Shown: positions 11,560-22,522, counted from the stretch's first letter. The stretch: DNA of 64,000 bases from Hanleya hanleyi (GCA_036873755.1 JAVTVY010037069.1:62001-126000), one strand, 5' to 3'. The notes: generated from the letters alone by a model not told the origin. A program made the numbers and translations.

Positions 11560-12600
11560 CACACTGATGACGTCACCAATGATATCACAGATGCTGTGGA
11601 CATCCCTCAAATGATGTACACCCCGAGCGCTACAAAATGGTATCTCCCACGACGCATTCGAACCAATAGTGGTCTATCTCTACCCCAAACACACCCCCAC
11701 GCACCCCCCAAAATGCCCACTTTCGCTACTATTCGTACTGATGACGTCACCATTGACGTCATAGATGACGTGAACATCCTCCATATCGGGGTCTATACCA
11801 CGAAAGCTACAAGATGACACCTCCCACGACACATTCGGACCAATAGTGGTCATTCTCTACACCAAATACCCTCCTGCACCGCCCCAAAATGCCCACTTTC
11901 GCTACTACTCCTACTGATGACGTCACCAATGACGTCACAGATGACGTGAACATCCCTCAAATCGGAGTCTGCAACCCGAGAGCTACAAAATGACACCCGA
12001 CAGGACGCATTCGGACCAAAGAAGGTCCATTTCTACCCCAAATACCTTCCTTCACTTCCCCAAAATGGCCACTTTCGCTACTACTCGTACTGATGACGTC
12101 ACCGATGACATCACAGATGCTGTGGACATTCCTCAAATCGGAGTCTGCACCCCGAGAGCTACAAAATGACACTCCGCAGGACGCATTCGGACCACGGATG
12201 ATCCATTTCTACCCCAACCACCTTCTTTCACACCCCCAGAATACCCACCTTGACTAATACTCCTACTGATGACGTCACCGATGACGTCACTGATGCTGTG
12301 GACATCCCTCAAATCGGGATGTACAACCCGAGAGCTACAAAACGACACCCCACAGGACGCATTCGGACCAAGGATGGTCCCTGTCTACCCCAAATACCTT
12401 CCTTCAATGCCCCAAAATCACTTTGGCTACTACTGCTGATGACGTAACCGATGACGTCACAGATGACGTGAACATCCCTCAAATCGGGGTCTACACCCCG
12501 AGAGCTACGAAATAACACCTCCCAAGACGCATTCGAACCAAGGATGGTTCCTCTCTACCCCAAATACATATCCACGCACCCCCAAAATGACCACTTTACT
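11560..12600. repeat. 175-bp tandem array with CRE (TGACGTCA) clusters
   Basis: Six units with a spacing of 170-176 bp (first CRE of each at 11568, 11742, 11918, 12094, 12270, 12440). Each unit reads CTGATGACGTCACC(A/G)ATGACGTCACAGATGACGTGAACATCC..., split here as CTGATGACGTCACC, ATGACGTCACAG, ATGACGTGAACATCC. It continues with CCGAGAGCTACAAAATGACACC, then a CGGACCA...TGGTCC inverted pair, CTACCCCAAATACC and CCCACTTTCGCTACTACTC. Nine perfect TGACGTCA octamers are present (11568, 11742, 11754, 11918, 11930, 12094, 12270, 12282, 12452) plus near matches. The last unit flows into the right inverted arm. No coding value: the frames that cross it read the repeat. Confidence 0.92.
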
Positions 12601-13650
12601 TACTACACCCAACTGCGCATGCGCAGATTGACGTGACTAGCACGAAAAACACGCCATTCTGACTCTACTCCACACATGCTTCAATTTGACACCTCCCATG
12701 ACCCATTTGGACCCATAGTGGTCCATCTCTACCTCAAACGCTCCCCCACTTAACCCCAAAATGTCTGCTTTCTATGCTACGGCCAGACTGCGCATGCGCA
12801 GAGTATTGAAAACGGACGATATATTAGTCTAGTCGGATGCTCCTCCACGAGAGCTTCAAAATAAGACATCATACGACATCATAGAATCATTAGGGGCTCA
12901 ACTAGATCCCAAAACGTCCACCCAGTATGGGCCTATCCCATTTTTCACCGGTTAGCTCCGAGACCCCTCTCATCGTGTTTTTCGTGGCGACACTAGAAAA
13001 ACGAGACCAAACAACCCATAGTAAAACCCACAAAATGACCCCCCCCCCCCATACTCCATACAGGCATTTCCCCGTATATTGTATAATACAGGCCCCTAGT
13101 GTAAAGTCCGTGTTCCGCATTTTTTCCGTAGAAAATTTATATACACCCACCCTACCTCTGTCACCCCGATAAGCCCGGGGACCGATATTAGCTCTTTGGA
13201 ATAGAGTCGATAGGAGTATATTCTAGGGTAAAGTCCGTGTTCCGTATTTTATATCTGGAGAAATTTTACATGCACCCACCCTGCATCTAGAGGGCAGCAC
13301 CATCGATGCCAAAGGGGAATCCCCTTTTTGTTTGTTTATTTTTTGCGGAGATATACTGGACAATAAACGCTCGACCGTCGGGTCGCACGGATGCTAGGCT
13401 CGTCCTAATAACATCGCCCAACATCTATAGATTATGTTTATTACTAGAAGTCTTCCTTCCCATAGTTTCATGCATTTTTTTGGAGCCTTCCCGCTTCAAG
13501 GTCACACCCGATCGAGTCAGGGAGCTCTCTTGTGTTGGAGGTAGTTTTTGGTCTCTTGAGAAACAACGCCACCTGTCGGAACTCCCCGTCTTCTCCTCAA
13601 GAGTTACCTCCCTGGAAAATGTTACTTTAGCCGTGTTTTATATACTACTA
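12482..13650 (-). repeat. Right arm of large composite inverted repeat
   Basis: Reverse complement of 6880-7780, with extra sequence at about 12725-13030 including an A/C-rich CCCCCCCCCC run near 13045. Similarity ends at CCGTGTTTTATATACTACTAA (about 13650), mirroring 6880. The part 13205-13650 also matches the outer part of segmental repeat copy 1 (2400-2848). Two arms of about 1 kb around a repeat-filled centre suggest a foldback-type or very large non-autonomous transposon. No transposase was found inside. Confidence 0.88.
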
Positions 13651-13947
13651 ATGTTTATTCCATTATATATCATGGTTTTAGTTAAGCACAACGCTCAGAA
13701 GAAACCGTCCTTTCCCAGATGTGTGTTGTAGATACGAAACTGTGAAACAGGTCCTTATTTTGCTTATTGCACGTTTTTACTCCAAGCAGAACTTACTCTT
13801 AAAGGTATTTCAAGCATTTGTTTTCGTCACTTTGTTTTCGATCTACTGAAGCTATTTTCAATTGAAATAGCTTTGATACGATTCATTAGAGAATATATCC
13901 TCTCCTATGTGTTGTGACGTTAAAACTTTTTTAAAAAATCATAATTC

Positions 13948-14139
13948 ATGAGCACACCCTCTGGTCCGTTTGGTATCGCCCGATCTGGTCTGTTCGATAA
14001 CACTGGGTGTGTCAACGATTCTATTGTGACACAGGGGTGGAGTGAAGCTCGCGGATGGACCCGCTTTGTCCCGAGAAGACGACGTGCTGTTCCAGGAACT
14101 TCATGCATATCTATTTGCAATAGTGATAAAGCAAAATGA
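13948..14139 (+). other. 63-codon open frame followed by AATAAA, unidentified
   Basis: ATG at 13948 opens a 63-codon frame (MSTPSGPFGIARSG... to ...NSDKAK, stop TGA) with less AT-rich composition than its neighbours. A polyadenylation-like GTAAATAAAG lies at about 14371, followed by TTGAAG repeats. It could be a terminal exon, or the 3' end of a retroposed copy. No domain is recognised. Confidence 0.2.
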
Positions 14140-14399
14140 TGGACAACAAAAATAATAGACCCTATCGAACAACTATCATAATCTGCAAAGCGAAAGATAT
14201 CAGGAAAGTACTCGCATACCACATTTTGGACTAATCCGTCAAACCGGATTGTTCTCCCACTTGTATTCTTGTATTACTATTATTATTATCATTTGCAAGA
14301 TCTGTGCCATCTCTGATTACCAATGTAACATGTAATCTTTTACCTCATATGTCACGAATGTGACCAGAGTGTAAATAAAGTTGAAGTTGAAGGAAATAA

Positions 14400-15720
14400 A
14401 CTGGCAGCTGTAATCTGCACATTGTCTCAACGCGCCCGCCCAACGCGCCCGACCAACGCTCATTATAGTAGGTAAGATTGCATTCCGGTTTTAACAATGT
14501 CGTGTGAATCAGATCTTTTACAGATTGACGCGGATTTTTTTTATGGAGGATGGCTGCCTCCTGAATGTTGGATCTGATGTTAATACATGTTTTCTTTCAT
14601 ATACTTCAATGTTCGTGATATGATATATTTTAATAGAGGTTCAATATATATATGCTTTGATAAACTGCTGAAAGCAGTGAAACTAGTTAGCGAAATCAAT
14701 CAGTCTGAGTTTGTCATGACTTTTTTCTAGTACTATATTTACCATACACAAAGGCAGTTTATACTGTGATCATTTAGTCTATATATATATATATATATAT
14801 ATACAATATAAAACAGATACAATATCTGAACATGAACTAATAGTCAATAGCGCAATCAAATTAAGTAATACAATACACAAGATAATAGCCACAAGAGAGT
14901 AAACCGAGAGTAAACTGTTATGGAATTAGCGACAAGGAAAAATATATACTTATAGTATATCTTGGTTATTTTGCAGAAACTGGTTGCAGCCGTCTTATGT
15001 AACAGGAAGAAAACCAACCAGAACAAATCAAATGTCTTCACACATATGTATTAATATCTATAACTGCAATTTCAAGGGAGATGGGAGTTACGGACATCTA
15101 ATAATTAGGTTAGAAGAAAGTATTTATCTTTCCTATGCCTCGTACTGTTAATGGTGGTATGCAGTACCAATTTCAATGAAAGGAGGCCAACCGGGGCTGC
15201 CCGATTTTACTAGTTCCGCGTTGAAGACAATACTGGAATTCAACTAGCCGTAAATATTTGCCAGCGCGTGATACGCGAAGAAATTGCTTGAAATTTACAG
15301 ATATTTAACTACCAGCACTTTATCTGAATATCAACCATTCATAGGGCTAACCTGTCCCATAGTCGGATACATTCGGGGTACTAACATTGCCTGACAGGCT
15401 AAATCGGTGAATTAGTTCCTTTTTATCTAATGATTCATACAATTTGTGGGATAATATAAAGTTATATGCAACGTAAGGAAACATATGCAAGCATCTACGA
15501 ACAATATGAACAGTTTTAGGTGTAGAAAACCGTGTGAAAAATAAAACATATAATTGTAACTATACATTGTTACCTAAAAGTTCAATGTCGGCAATCCGAT
15601 TATAGAAGGTAAATATAGCACAAATTGCATTTGTGGAATGCAGAGACAAGAGAATCTCACGGCTTTGTGATGTACATTAAGGTATAAAATGTAAATTGAG
15701 ATTATTGTCTTATTCTGTCC
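14400..15720. other. AT-rich intergenic DNA, no gene seen
   Basis: This stretch holds a TA microsatellite at about 14780-14802 and otherwise undistinguished sequence. It is the region downstream of the deaminase-like gene on the minus strand. The nearest poly(A)-signal-like word on that strand is the variant AATAAG about 20 bp after the stop. Confidence 0.6.
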
Positions 15721-15723
15721 ATA

Positions 15724-17112
15724 TCAAGCTCCAGTACCGATGCATCCACTTGGGGTCCAAAAAGGTGTGGCGTTGTCGTGAACCTCTTCCCACTTATACC
15801 AAAAAGTAAATGAATATACATATTTCACGCGAAATCCGTCACGAAGTTTGGCAGACAACCTGTTTCCGAATCTGTAGGTGTATGTATTTTCCCCGTCAAG
15901 ATCCATATTAGTAACCCACTGCCACATGGGCCGATCGTACCTGTTGGAGTATGCCTGGTCCTCATTCTGTAAGACAACCATGTCCTGGCGCCTCGCGACA
16001 TCTCGTCCATCAGAGAACTTCAAGTGTACCACGGGATATCCTTCACTTATGGTTAGCCATATCCAAACATCGCCATAAAAACTAGGCACGTTATTCAGTT
16101 TTGTATTTCTGAAACCGCATTTATCAAAACTGAAGGAAGTTTTTCTTAGCGTTCCCTCGAAAAATATATACCCTTTGTCGTAAAGGCGAACCTCATAACC
16201 CTCGCTCATGTAAGCGTCGAAGGCCTGTGTAGTGGGTTCCCTCGAAGCTGACTGAGACGCCCACTCATATGTTATGCGAGACCCATCTTTTCTGTACAAC
16301 CCGAGCCATGCCTTGGAATCAATCGCCCCGGTCTCCGGTGGTTGGTACCATCTGACTTGGGCCTTCCCGTTTGTGAAGTTCAACAACAGGACTATTTGTG
16401 ATACATCGGTACATAGACCAACATCCCTCTTCGATCGCGATCTAGGTCCAGGTAAGTAACATATTGCAGATGGCCCGGGGATCTCTGGCAGCAGTTCCCC
16501 ACCATTAATAGTAAGAGTTTCAGTCAATTGTGGATTTCGTTGCGTCATCGCATTGGCTGCTTCACGATTGTTTTCGTACATAGTAAAGGCAACATGGAAG
16601 TTTATTCTATTATCCTGCGCAATTAGGTTTTCAATATCGTCCATGCAATCAATACATGGGAAGTAATATGTATAGAGATAGACGTCAGTGGGTTCACCAT
16701 ATACTCTTCGAAACCAAGTCAACATTCCGGGGTAAACAATGTTCAACAGAATTTCCTCCGAATGTAGATGTCTGTCGGTCACTTGGATGATAGACCCGTA
16801 AGTTTGGGCACGATGATCCGTGCGGGCTGCGGCGACAAAGTGTCGATATTCTTCTGGGATATAACCTGGCTGTATGTTGGTAATCTCAGGAAATAGAACT
16901 ATCCTACCGTCAAGCTGACCTTGAGGCAATATTGGAGAACCGCCTCCTGGTTGTCGTGTCATGTACAATACAGAATATTGATGCCGATCAGTGATGTTTT
17001 GGAAAGTATCAATGAGCTGACGGAACACCGGTGTACTGTCATCGACCGCCTTGACGCTGGCTAGTGAACACAACAACCACACCAAGATCGATTGTTTCCC
17101 GAACGACGGCAT
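15724..17112 (-). CDS. Secreted deaminase-like protein with C-terminal beta-rich domain
   Basis: A 462-residue uninterrupted frame, the only convincing intact cellular gene here. Residues 1-22 form a signal peptide (ILVWLLCSLASVKA). Residues 25-215 have the layout of the zinc-dependent cytidine-deaminase superfamily: H117-S-E119 followed 33 residues later by P152-C153-I-D-C156. By family knowledge, H117, C153 and C156 would bind zinc and E119 would be the catalytic proton shuttle. RSKR (226-229) before D230 is a furin-type site separating a second domain (about 231-455). That domain is beta-rich, with a VRWYQPPE...AWLGLY segment faintly like SKICH folds. N-X-S/T sites are at N39, N245 and N447; Cys at 218, 234, 332 and 457 could form disulphides. 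It probably acts outside the cell or in the secretory path, and it recalls the secreted AID/APOBEC-like deaminases reported from animals; substrate unknown. The start is fixed by the signal peptide. TTTCAG at 17122-17127 (minus strand) could be the acceptor of a 5' UTR intron. Confidence 0.85.
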   Translation of the reverse strand: MPSFGKQSILVWLLCSLASVKAVDDSTPVFRQLIDTFQNITDRHQYSVLYMTRQPGGGSPILPQGQLDGRIVLFPEITNIQPGYIPEEYRHFVAAARTDHRAQTYGSIIQVTDRHLHSEEILLNIVYPGMLTWFRRVYGEPTDVYLYTYYFPCIDCMDDIENLIAQDNRINFHVAFTMYENNREAANAMTQRNPQLTETLTINGGELLPEIPGPSAICYLPGPRSRSKRDVGLCTDVSQIVLLLNFTNGKAQVRWYQPPETGAIDSKAWLGLYRKDGSRITYEWASQSASREPTTQAFDAYMSEGYEVRLYDKGYIFFEGTLRKTSFSFDKCGFRNTKLNNVPSFYGDVWIWLTISEGYPVVHLKFSDGRDVARRQDMVVLQNEDQAYSNRYDRPMWQWVTNMDLDGENTYTYRFGNRLSAKLRDGFRVKYVYSFTFWYKWEEVHDNATPFWTPSGCIGTGA

Positions 17113-17570
17113 CGTATCAGTCTGAAATCATGAACGCAATACTCGTCATAATAATAAAAAAACATAGTGAATAAAAATATAATAGGACCACGGCAGGAGA
17201 CGGCGTGCGACACATCTGAGAAGAGGTCGCATGCCCTCGCATTTCCGACGAAGAACTTGCTGGGGCCGTGTTTTAGGTATTGTATTGTTATCATCATTCT
17301 GCCAAATTCGGCGCGGTGTAGCAACTACGAATGACACAAGGGTCACAGTTGCGGCAATTGTGTCATTAGCAGTTGCCAAGTGGCCAGCTGATGTCACAAC
17401 GAAATAGCAGGTGACTGTCACCCTGAAAAAGAGGTAGCTTATTGTCACAACTGGGGATCAGTAATTACTTGATTCAAGAATATATCGCATATGATGATTG
17501 ACTATATCTTTAATATATCCACTAATCAGAGTACGGCTTACATGACGTCATTTTTTCTGCACATTGCTAC
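17113..17570. other. Upstream region of the deaminase-like gene
   Basis: This DNA precedes the gene on the minus strand. A TTTCAG splice-acceptor-like word lies 9-14 bases before the ATG, so the 5' UTR may be split. No clear TATA box or coding exon is recognised. Open frames on the minus strand at 17061-17448 show no domain. Confidence 0.4.
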
Positions 17571-17617
17571 CAGGGGTCGCTGTTCTAAAGCAAGCACAGC
17601 TAAAAATGCCCTACTTA

Positions 17618-17999
17618 CACTGCCAAAAATACCCTACTTATTTAAGATAATGCACTAAAATTTTCTTGAAATAAGATAATTTTTACTCAAAATAAGGTAA
17701 ATTTTAAGTAAATTTTAAGATTTTTTTTTCTTGTTGAAGTAAAAGTTGGAGTGGGGTAAGTATATTTTACTTAAACAAGAAAAAATGAAGAATTTTTCTT
17801 AAAACAAGATTTTTTTAAGAAAAATTCTTAATTTTTTCTTGTTTAAGTAAAATATACTTACCCCACTCCAACTTTTACTTCAACAAGAAAAAAAAATCTT
17901 AAAATTTACTTAAAATTTAACTTATTTTGAGTAAAAATTATCTTATTTCAAGAAAATTTTAGTGCATTATCTTAAATAAGTAGGGTATTTTTGGCAGTG
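17618..17999. mobile_element. Foldback MITE (CACTGCCAAAAATACCC termini, TA target)
   Basis: The left half (from CACTGCCAAAAATACCCTA) is repeated almost perfectly as its reverse complement in the right half (ending TAGGGTATTTTTGGCAGTG), giving arms of about 185 bp around an AT-rich centre near 17810. TA dinucleotides at 17616-17617 and 18000-18001 fit a TA target-site duplication, as for Tc1/mariner-type transposition. There is no coding capacity. Confidence 0.9.
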
Positions 18000-18001
18000 T
18001 A

Positions 18002-18241
18002 TTTAAGATAATGCACTAAAGAAATTGAAATAAGATAATTTTACTCAAAATAAGTTAAATTTTTAAGAAAATATTTAGATTTTTTTTCTTGTTTAAGTAA
18101 AATATTCTTACCCCACTCCAACGTTTACTTAAACAAGAAAAAAAATCTTAAAATTTAACTTATTTTGAGTAAAATTATCTTATTTCAAGAAAGGGCAAGT
18201 TTTAGGGCATTATCTCAAATAGTAGGGTATTTTTGGCAGTG
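18002..18241. mobile_element. Second, truncated MITE of the same family
   Basis: It starts within the element body (TTTAAGATAATGCACTAAA), lacks the left terminus, and ends with TAGGGTATTTTTGGCAGTG. It lies directly against the first element. The arrangement suggests tandem insertion or partial duplication. Confidence 0.8.
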
Positions 18242-18399
18242 AGGATGGCCATTTCAGCGAATACTAAGTGGAGCTGGCATCACATCCAACATCAAACAGT
18301 TAGCCGTCGTCCGTCAGTCTGTTCTTAATGATTATGAGTTACAAAGATCGTGCTGTATTTTTGTGGAATTTGTTCGCCACTAGGTTACTGTCCTGCAAA

Positions 18400-18780
18400 T
18401 AGGAATACCCCCCCCCCCCCCTCCCTTCAGGAATTATAGTGTACCTTCGTTCACCCCTGTCCCAGGAATCAGTGGTCGCACCCTAGGAATGATTAAACGG
18501 CATACAAGAATAATCGTGCTCCCAGGTATGATAGTCTCCCGGTGTATGGTTGTGTGTCATCATGATCAGATGTAATTATCAAGCATATGAATGACCGTTT
18601 GACCTCTAGGACTAGTTTACGTCCCGGTTAAGATTGACCGGCGGACAGGAATAATGGTCTCCCTTCAGGAATTATGCATGTCGTCCCCCACACGCATATA
18701 TGAAAGATGACCCGCCCGGAAGAATGGTTCACGAGCAGATGGGATTAATACCTCATCATCCTGCCCTCAGCAATGGACCG
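18400..18780. repeat. C-tract and degenerate AGGAAT minisatellite
   Basis: A run of about 14 C is followed by loosely repeated words CCCAGGAAT, CCCTAGGAATGAT, CCCAGGTATGATAGTC, GGACAGGAATAATGGTC and CCTTCAGGAATTAT. The units are too diverged to set one period. Confidence 0.5.
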
Positions 18781-18789
18781 TTTATAATA

Positions 18790-19730
18790 ACCTGTCATAT
18801 TAGATTCACCTTATCTGTATGAGAGCATTGGTACAATTTCAATACCTGATTCTTCATTTGTTGTTTAGATATAGCCGAAATGACGAGCACTGAAACCTTC
18901 ATGATAACTCACCACAAGAGGATAATGTAATAAAATAACAAGTAAAATCCAAGATGGTCGCTAAATTCTTCTTTTAGTCCGAAAATTGTACGCGGCATTA
19001 AAGGAATAGAAAACTCTTGAAAAAAGTATGTTGTAAATGAAAGAATAGTTCCATCGCTGTCCAAAAGTATTTTTTATTTATTTTTCCGATTGTTTTTTTA
19101 ACCGAACAAAACGCATTTGATATATGTATTTGAATGGTGGTATGTTACGACCATCCATTTTCCTGTCCTCTCAATTATTGCAGACACCGACGAAACACTC
19201 ACCGTTATTCTGGTTCAACAGGGAAGTAGATCTCGATAGGGAGGTATTTTGAAGGTTGAACGTCGAACATTATTGCTTATTTAATGGTTAAACAACCATG
19301 TACGTAGATTACATAATTGGGCCTAGATTATGCAACTGGGCCCAAAATATTCATTTGCCATTTCACTAACATTTGTCTGAACGCAACTTCTTTAGGAAGC
19401 CCATGGTGTGCAAGAAGGCCTTCAACTACAACCTGCCCACAGGTACTTATCGAAAAATGTCGAATATATACTTGAGAACTCCCCGTTAGGTTATCAGCAA
19501 ATGAGACATTCAGATTTGTTATTATGTCGATGTCTAGTCCATATTACAGTGTGTATAGCAGTACATTTGATTAAAGAAAAATTATAACGTCGAGAAATAT
19601 CAAAAATAATAATGAGGAATGGCACTCACAGGTCACCATCCAAGGTTTATCGACTTTTTGCTCAGTTGAAAAAAAAAATCGGAAAAACAAATAAAAAATA
19701 ATGTTGAACAGTGATAGAACTATTCTTTCA
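18790..19730. other. AT-rich intergenic DNA, no gene seen
   Basis: Short frames only. The stretches GGAATAGAAAACTCTTGAAAA (19004-19024) and its complement at 19826-19846 form a weak long-range inverted pair, possibly the ends of a decayed element. Confidence 0.4.
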
Positions 19731-19734
19731 TTTA

Positions 19735-19812
19735 AATAACAAGTAAATAACTTAGTAATCCAAAACATTAACACTTACCGTATGCAACAAAATGATTTCT
19801 CTCAAATAACTT
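19735..19812 (-). mobile_element. LINE 3' end fragment
   Basis: AAGTAAATAACTTAGTAAT...ATGCAACAAAATGATTTCTCTCAAATAAC matches 21150-21225 and, in reverse complement, the 3' part of the LINE at 55285-55315 (TTATTTGAGAGAAATC...). It is a short non-coding tail fragment. Confidence 0.6.
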
Positions 19813-20189
19813 AAGATACTTTTTTCAAGGGTTTTCTATTCCTTCAAGACAAATATGCCATAAACTATATTCCTGTGAAATAGCTGAGAGATCGATCAAA
19901 TTTATGTGAAATTCCATGACAAGAAAGATCGACTTCAAGACAATAGATTCGATCAGTTCAGAGGTGTCGACAAACTAGTCACAATTCCGAATGGTCGTCT
20001 CTAATGCAGAGAGTATGTTATTTAATCCATGTTTAAATAAAGCGCGTCTTGACGTCAGAAGGTGGAACTAATGAGACTTCATCGTTTTCAAATTGGTTCT
20101 TGTACCTGGATTCCTAATTCCACATTAACATGGAGATACATGTATTATATGAATTTATTGGTCTCCTGACAAGATTGCATAAACTCTTT

Positions 20190-20284
20190 GTTGTGACATT
20201 AGCGACTGAGATGTGGACTGATAACCTTACGACAATAGTTGTGACATTAGCGACTGAGATGTGGACTGATAACCTTACGACAAT
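20190..20284. repeat. 47-bp tandem duplication
   Basis: GTGACATTAGCGACTGAGATG...AACCTTACGACAATA occurs twice in succession, essentially identical, in an otherwise unremarkable region. Confidence 0.95.
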
Positions 20285-20289
20285 AAGAA

Positions 20290-21080
20290 ATTGCAATATT
20301 TGTCGTAATTGTATCATTAGTGGTCGACTCTGTATGCATATTTGTGACATTAGCTGGCTAATGGTACAATTTCGCTATTACGAAAATTGTGTCATTGTGT
20401 CATAAATAGTTGCTACAGCGCGGACCGTCATCGTTTTCTCAGTAACGCTCAATGAACCAGCTAGATCGGTAGCATGTAAAAGATAGGAAACGAGCTACGG
20501 TTTGTTGAATGATTCCCATAATCGATGCATTCTTATAACTAGAAAATAAAAGTAAAGTATAGACAAAGAGACAACGAATTAACATGATATACATTGAATG
20601 AAGATATGATCTCCGCAATCAATTGAAAAAGATCATTCACCGGTCTCTGGCCGGGCATGCAGCTGAGTGACCTGGTAGATTGGTCAATGTCGTATACGTG
20701 AAAGCCCACAGAAAATAAAATCATCGTTCTGAATCCATATTAGCAAAAACAAGTGAATTTTACGACGGTGATAGTTTTTAATGACTATTTAAACATAATT
20801 CAACGGGACCTGTCACCCGCAACAACATTGGCAAGTACATTTTAAAAACACTTCGTTCAATCGACTACTTTTCTTCTATATAAAAAGATTATTCAGGGAC
20901 GAGGATATAGGGGTTAGTTTCAGTTTGTTTGTTTACGCTTTTTTTCTAAGGTAGCACACATTCGGACCATCTTGAGCAGGGTAGTTCAAAGGGCATCTCG
21001 AAATCCATCCAGGAGAAAGGCAGTGGAAAACCCGGAGCTCGGGACACAGACAACTTCGTGCTTCTTCCGAGGAGAGAGAG
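20290..21080. other. Intergenic DNA, no gene seen
   Basis: Only short frames without domains. Nothing recognisable until the LINE tail at 21088. Confidence 0.5.
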
Positions 21081-21087
21081 AGCGAAT

Positions 21088-21367
21088 TAAGGTCGAGTTC
21101 AGCAATATTTTTCAGCTATATAGCGACGATCAAGCAAATTTCTAAGTATTTAAGTAAATAACTAAGTAATTCAAAACATTAAAACTTATGCAACAAACCG
21201 ATTTCTCTCAAATAACCTAAGATACAGTCTTCTTTCACCCGACTAAAAAGATCTTCTAAAGTAGCTGCTCGATAAAAAGAATCTCTTACAATATTAAAAT
21301 CTATACAGTCGATAAGTGCTTCTTCCGAAAGGAAAGAGGCTAGGACTGGTCGGTATGTTCGCGACAT
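21088..21367 (-). pseudogene. LINE relic: RT N-terminal piece joined to 3' tail
   Basis: On the minus strand, residues ALIDCIDFNIVRDSFYRAATLEDLFSRVKED match the frame at 53715-53815 (LIDCIDFKIVRDTFYRAATLAHLFSRVKED). They are followed at once by the element's 3' end (TTATTTGAGAGAAATCGG...) and terminal TATATAGCTGAAAAATATTGCTGAA. The whole RT core is therefore deleted: about 1.5 kb of the copy at 53715-55444 is reduced to about 280 bp. It is not functional. Confidence 0.8.
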
Positions 21368-21723
21368 GGTTAATATCTGTTATTCGCAGGTATCAAAAAT
21401 ATCAAAATGTTAATTTGCCATCTGTTTCATACAACGGAATCTCTCGGACATTCACCGTTTGCAAATTCCAATTCTTATTTCCGCGCTCACTGACAATAGC
21501 ACGAACGATTCTTGTTGGTAGAAAAGTAGTCCTGGAGTGGCGTCACCGTCAAAATATAAATAATAATTCTCTCTCAAAAATCATTTCATATGAATATATG
21601 CTCTGTCGCGGGCTATACACCATATCAAATATCATTTCTTCATTATAAAGCCAGTTGCGCACATTGCAACATTGAGAGAGAAGGTTGATCATCACAGGGA
21701 CAATCCACGGGTTTAATACATAT

Positions 21724-21790
21724 GGACCGTCATAGCTAAGTCGGTAGGGCGCGATAAACCGGGGTCGTGAGTTAGAATCTCGCTGACGAC
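21724..21790 (+). repeat. tRNA-like sequence (SINE head or tRNA pseudogene)
   Basis: TAGCTAAGTCGG (21733-21744) fits the pol III A box TRGCNNAGYNGG, and GTTAGAATC about 28 bp later is a damaged B box. No proper acceptor stem can be formed, so this is not a working tRNA gene. It is flanked by a direct repeat (AAAATCATTTCATATG... at 21577 and 21809). Confidence 0.55.
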
Positions 21791-21879
21791 CAATTTAATC
21801 TTTCTCTCTCAAAAATCATTTCATATGTATATATACTCAGTGGCGGGTTATACCCCTACACAATATCATTTCTCTTCAA

Positions 21880-22520
21880 CATATAGAATGTTTCAATGTG
21901 GGAGTAAAACTACAACATTTAAATCATGGATGATTATTCCCGGATGATCTAAAAGAAACTAGTACCGCTAACTATATAATACAAAGAAAATCAAGTGTTT
22001 CTCGACGGGTGAACTTGCCTATTTTCTCACCCCAATATTTCGCCAGGAAACAGTCCGTATCCTCTGTTAGTATCAACAAAAATATACTATTTCTTACCTG
22101 AGATTTTATCGACATGTACCAGACTCGGTGTCTTCTAGACAACGAAGAACCGCAGATGTGTCCTCACGACAAACATATCCCTCTTTTATCTAACCGGTTA
22201 GTCACGTGAACAGGACACACGTGGTCGGGGCATCACTTTTCATCAAAAAATCGCTGGGTATTCTGAGAATAATACAAAATCCGTTTCAACATAATATACA
22301 CATATTAAGAAGGCAAACAAATAAATCACGACATTATCAACGTCAATACCTGAATAATATGAACTCTCATTTTAACCCGGTCTGATTTCGACGAAACATC
22401 ATTATCTTGACTGTTCATATAAACGCCATGTATATATGTATATGTTATCGGTCTGTGTTCTTGTTGGGAGGGGATTTTTCAGGCGAATCAGCCAAATTAT
22501 CGTATAAAAACGAGCGAGCG
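21880..22520. other. Intergenic DNA, no gene seen
   Basis: No coding frame above chance. AT-rich, with isolated CpG-containing words (CACGTG-like GTCACGTGAAC at 22201). Confidence 0.5.
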
Positions 22521-22522
22521 CA

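Noticed and set aside
13306..13731. 141-codon plus-strand frame
   Set aside because: Most of it lies in the right inverted arm, whose copies in other places (2357-2636 and 6819-7098) have stops in this frame.
15825..16459. Short frames on both strands within the deaminase-like gene
   Set aside because: Shadows of the 462-codon frame.
21724..21790. tRNA gene
   Set aside because: The B box is damaged and no acceptor stem forms; treated as a tRNA-like repeat.
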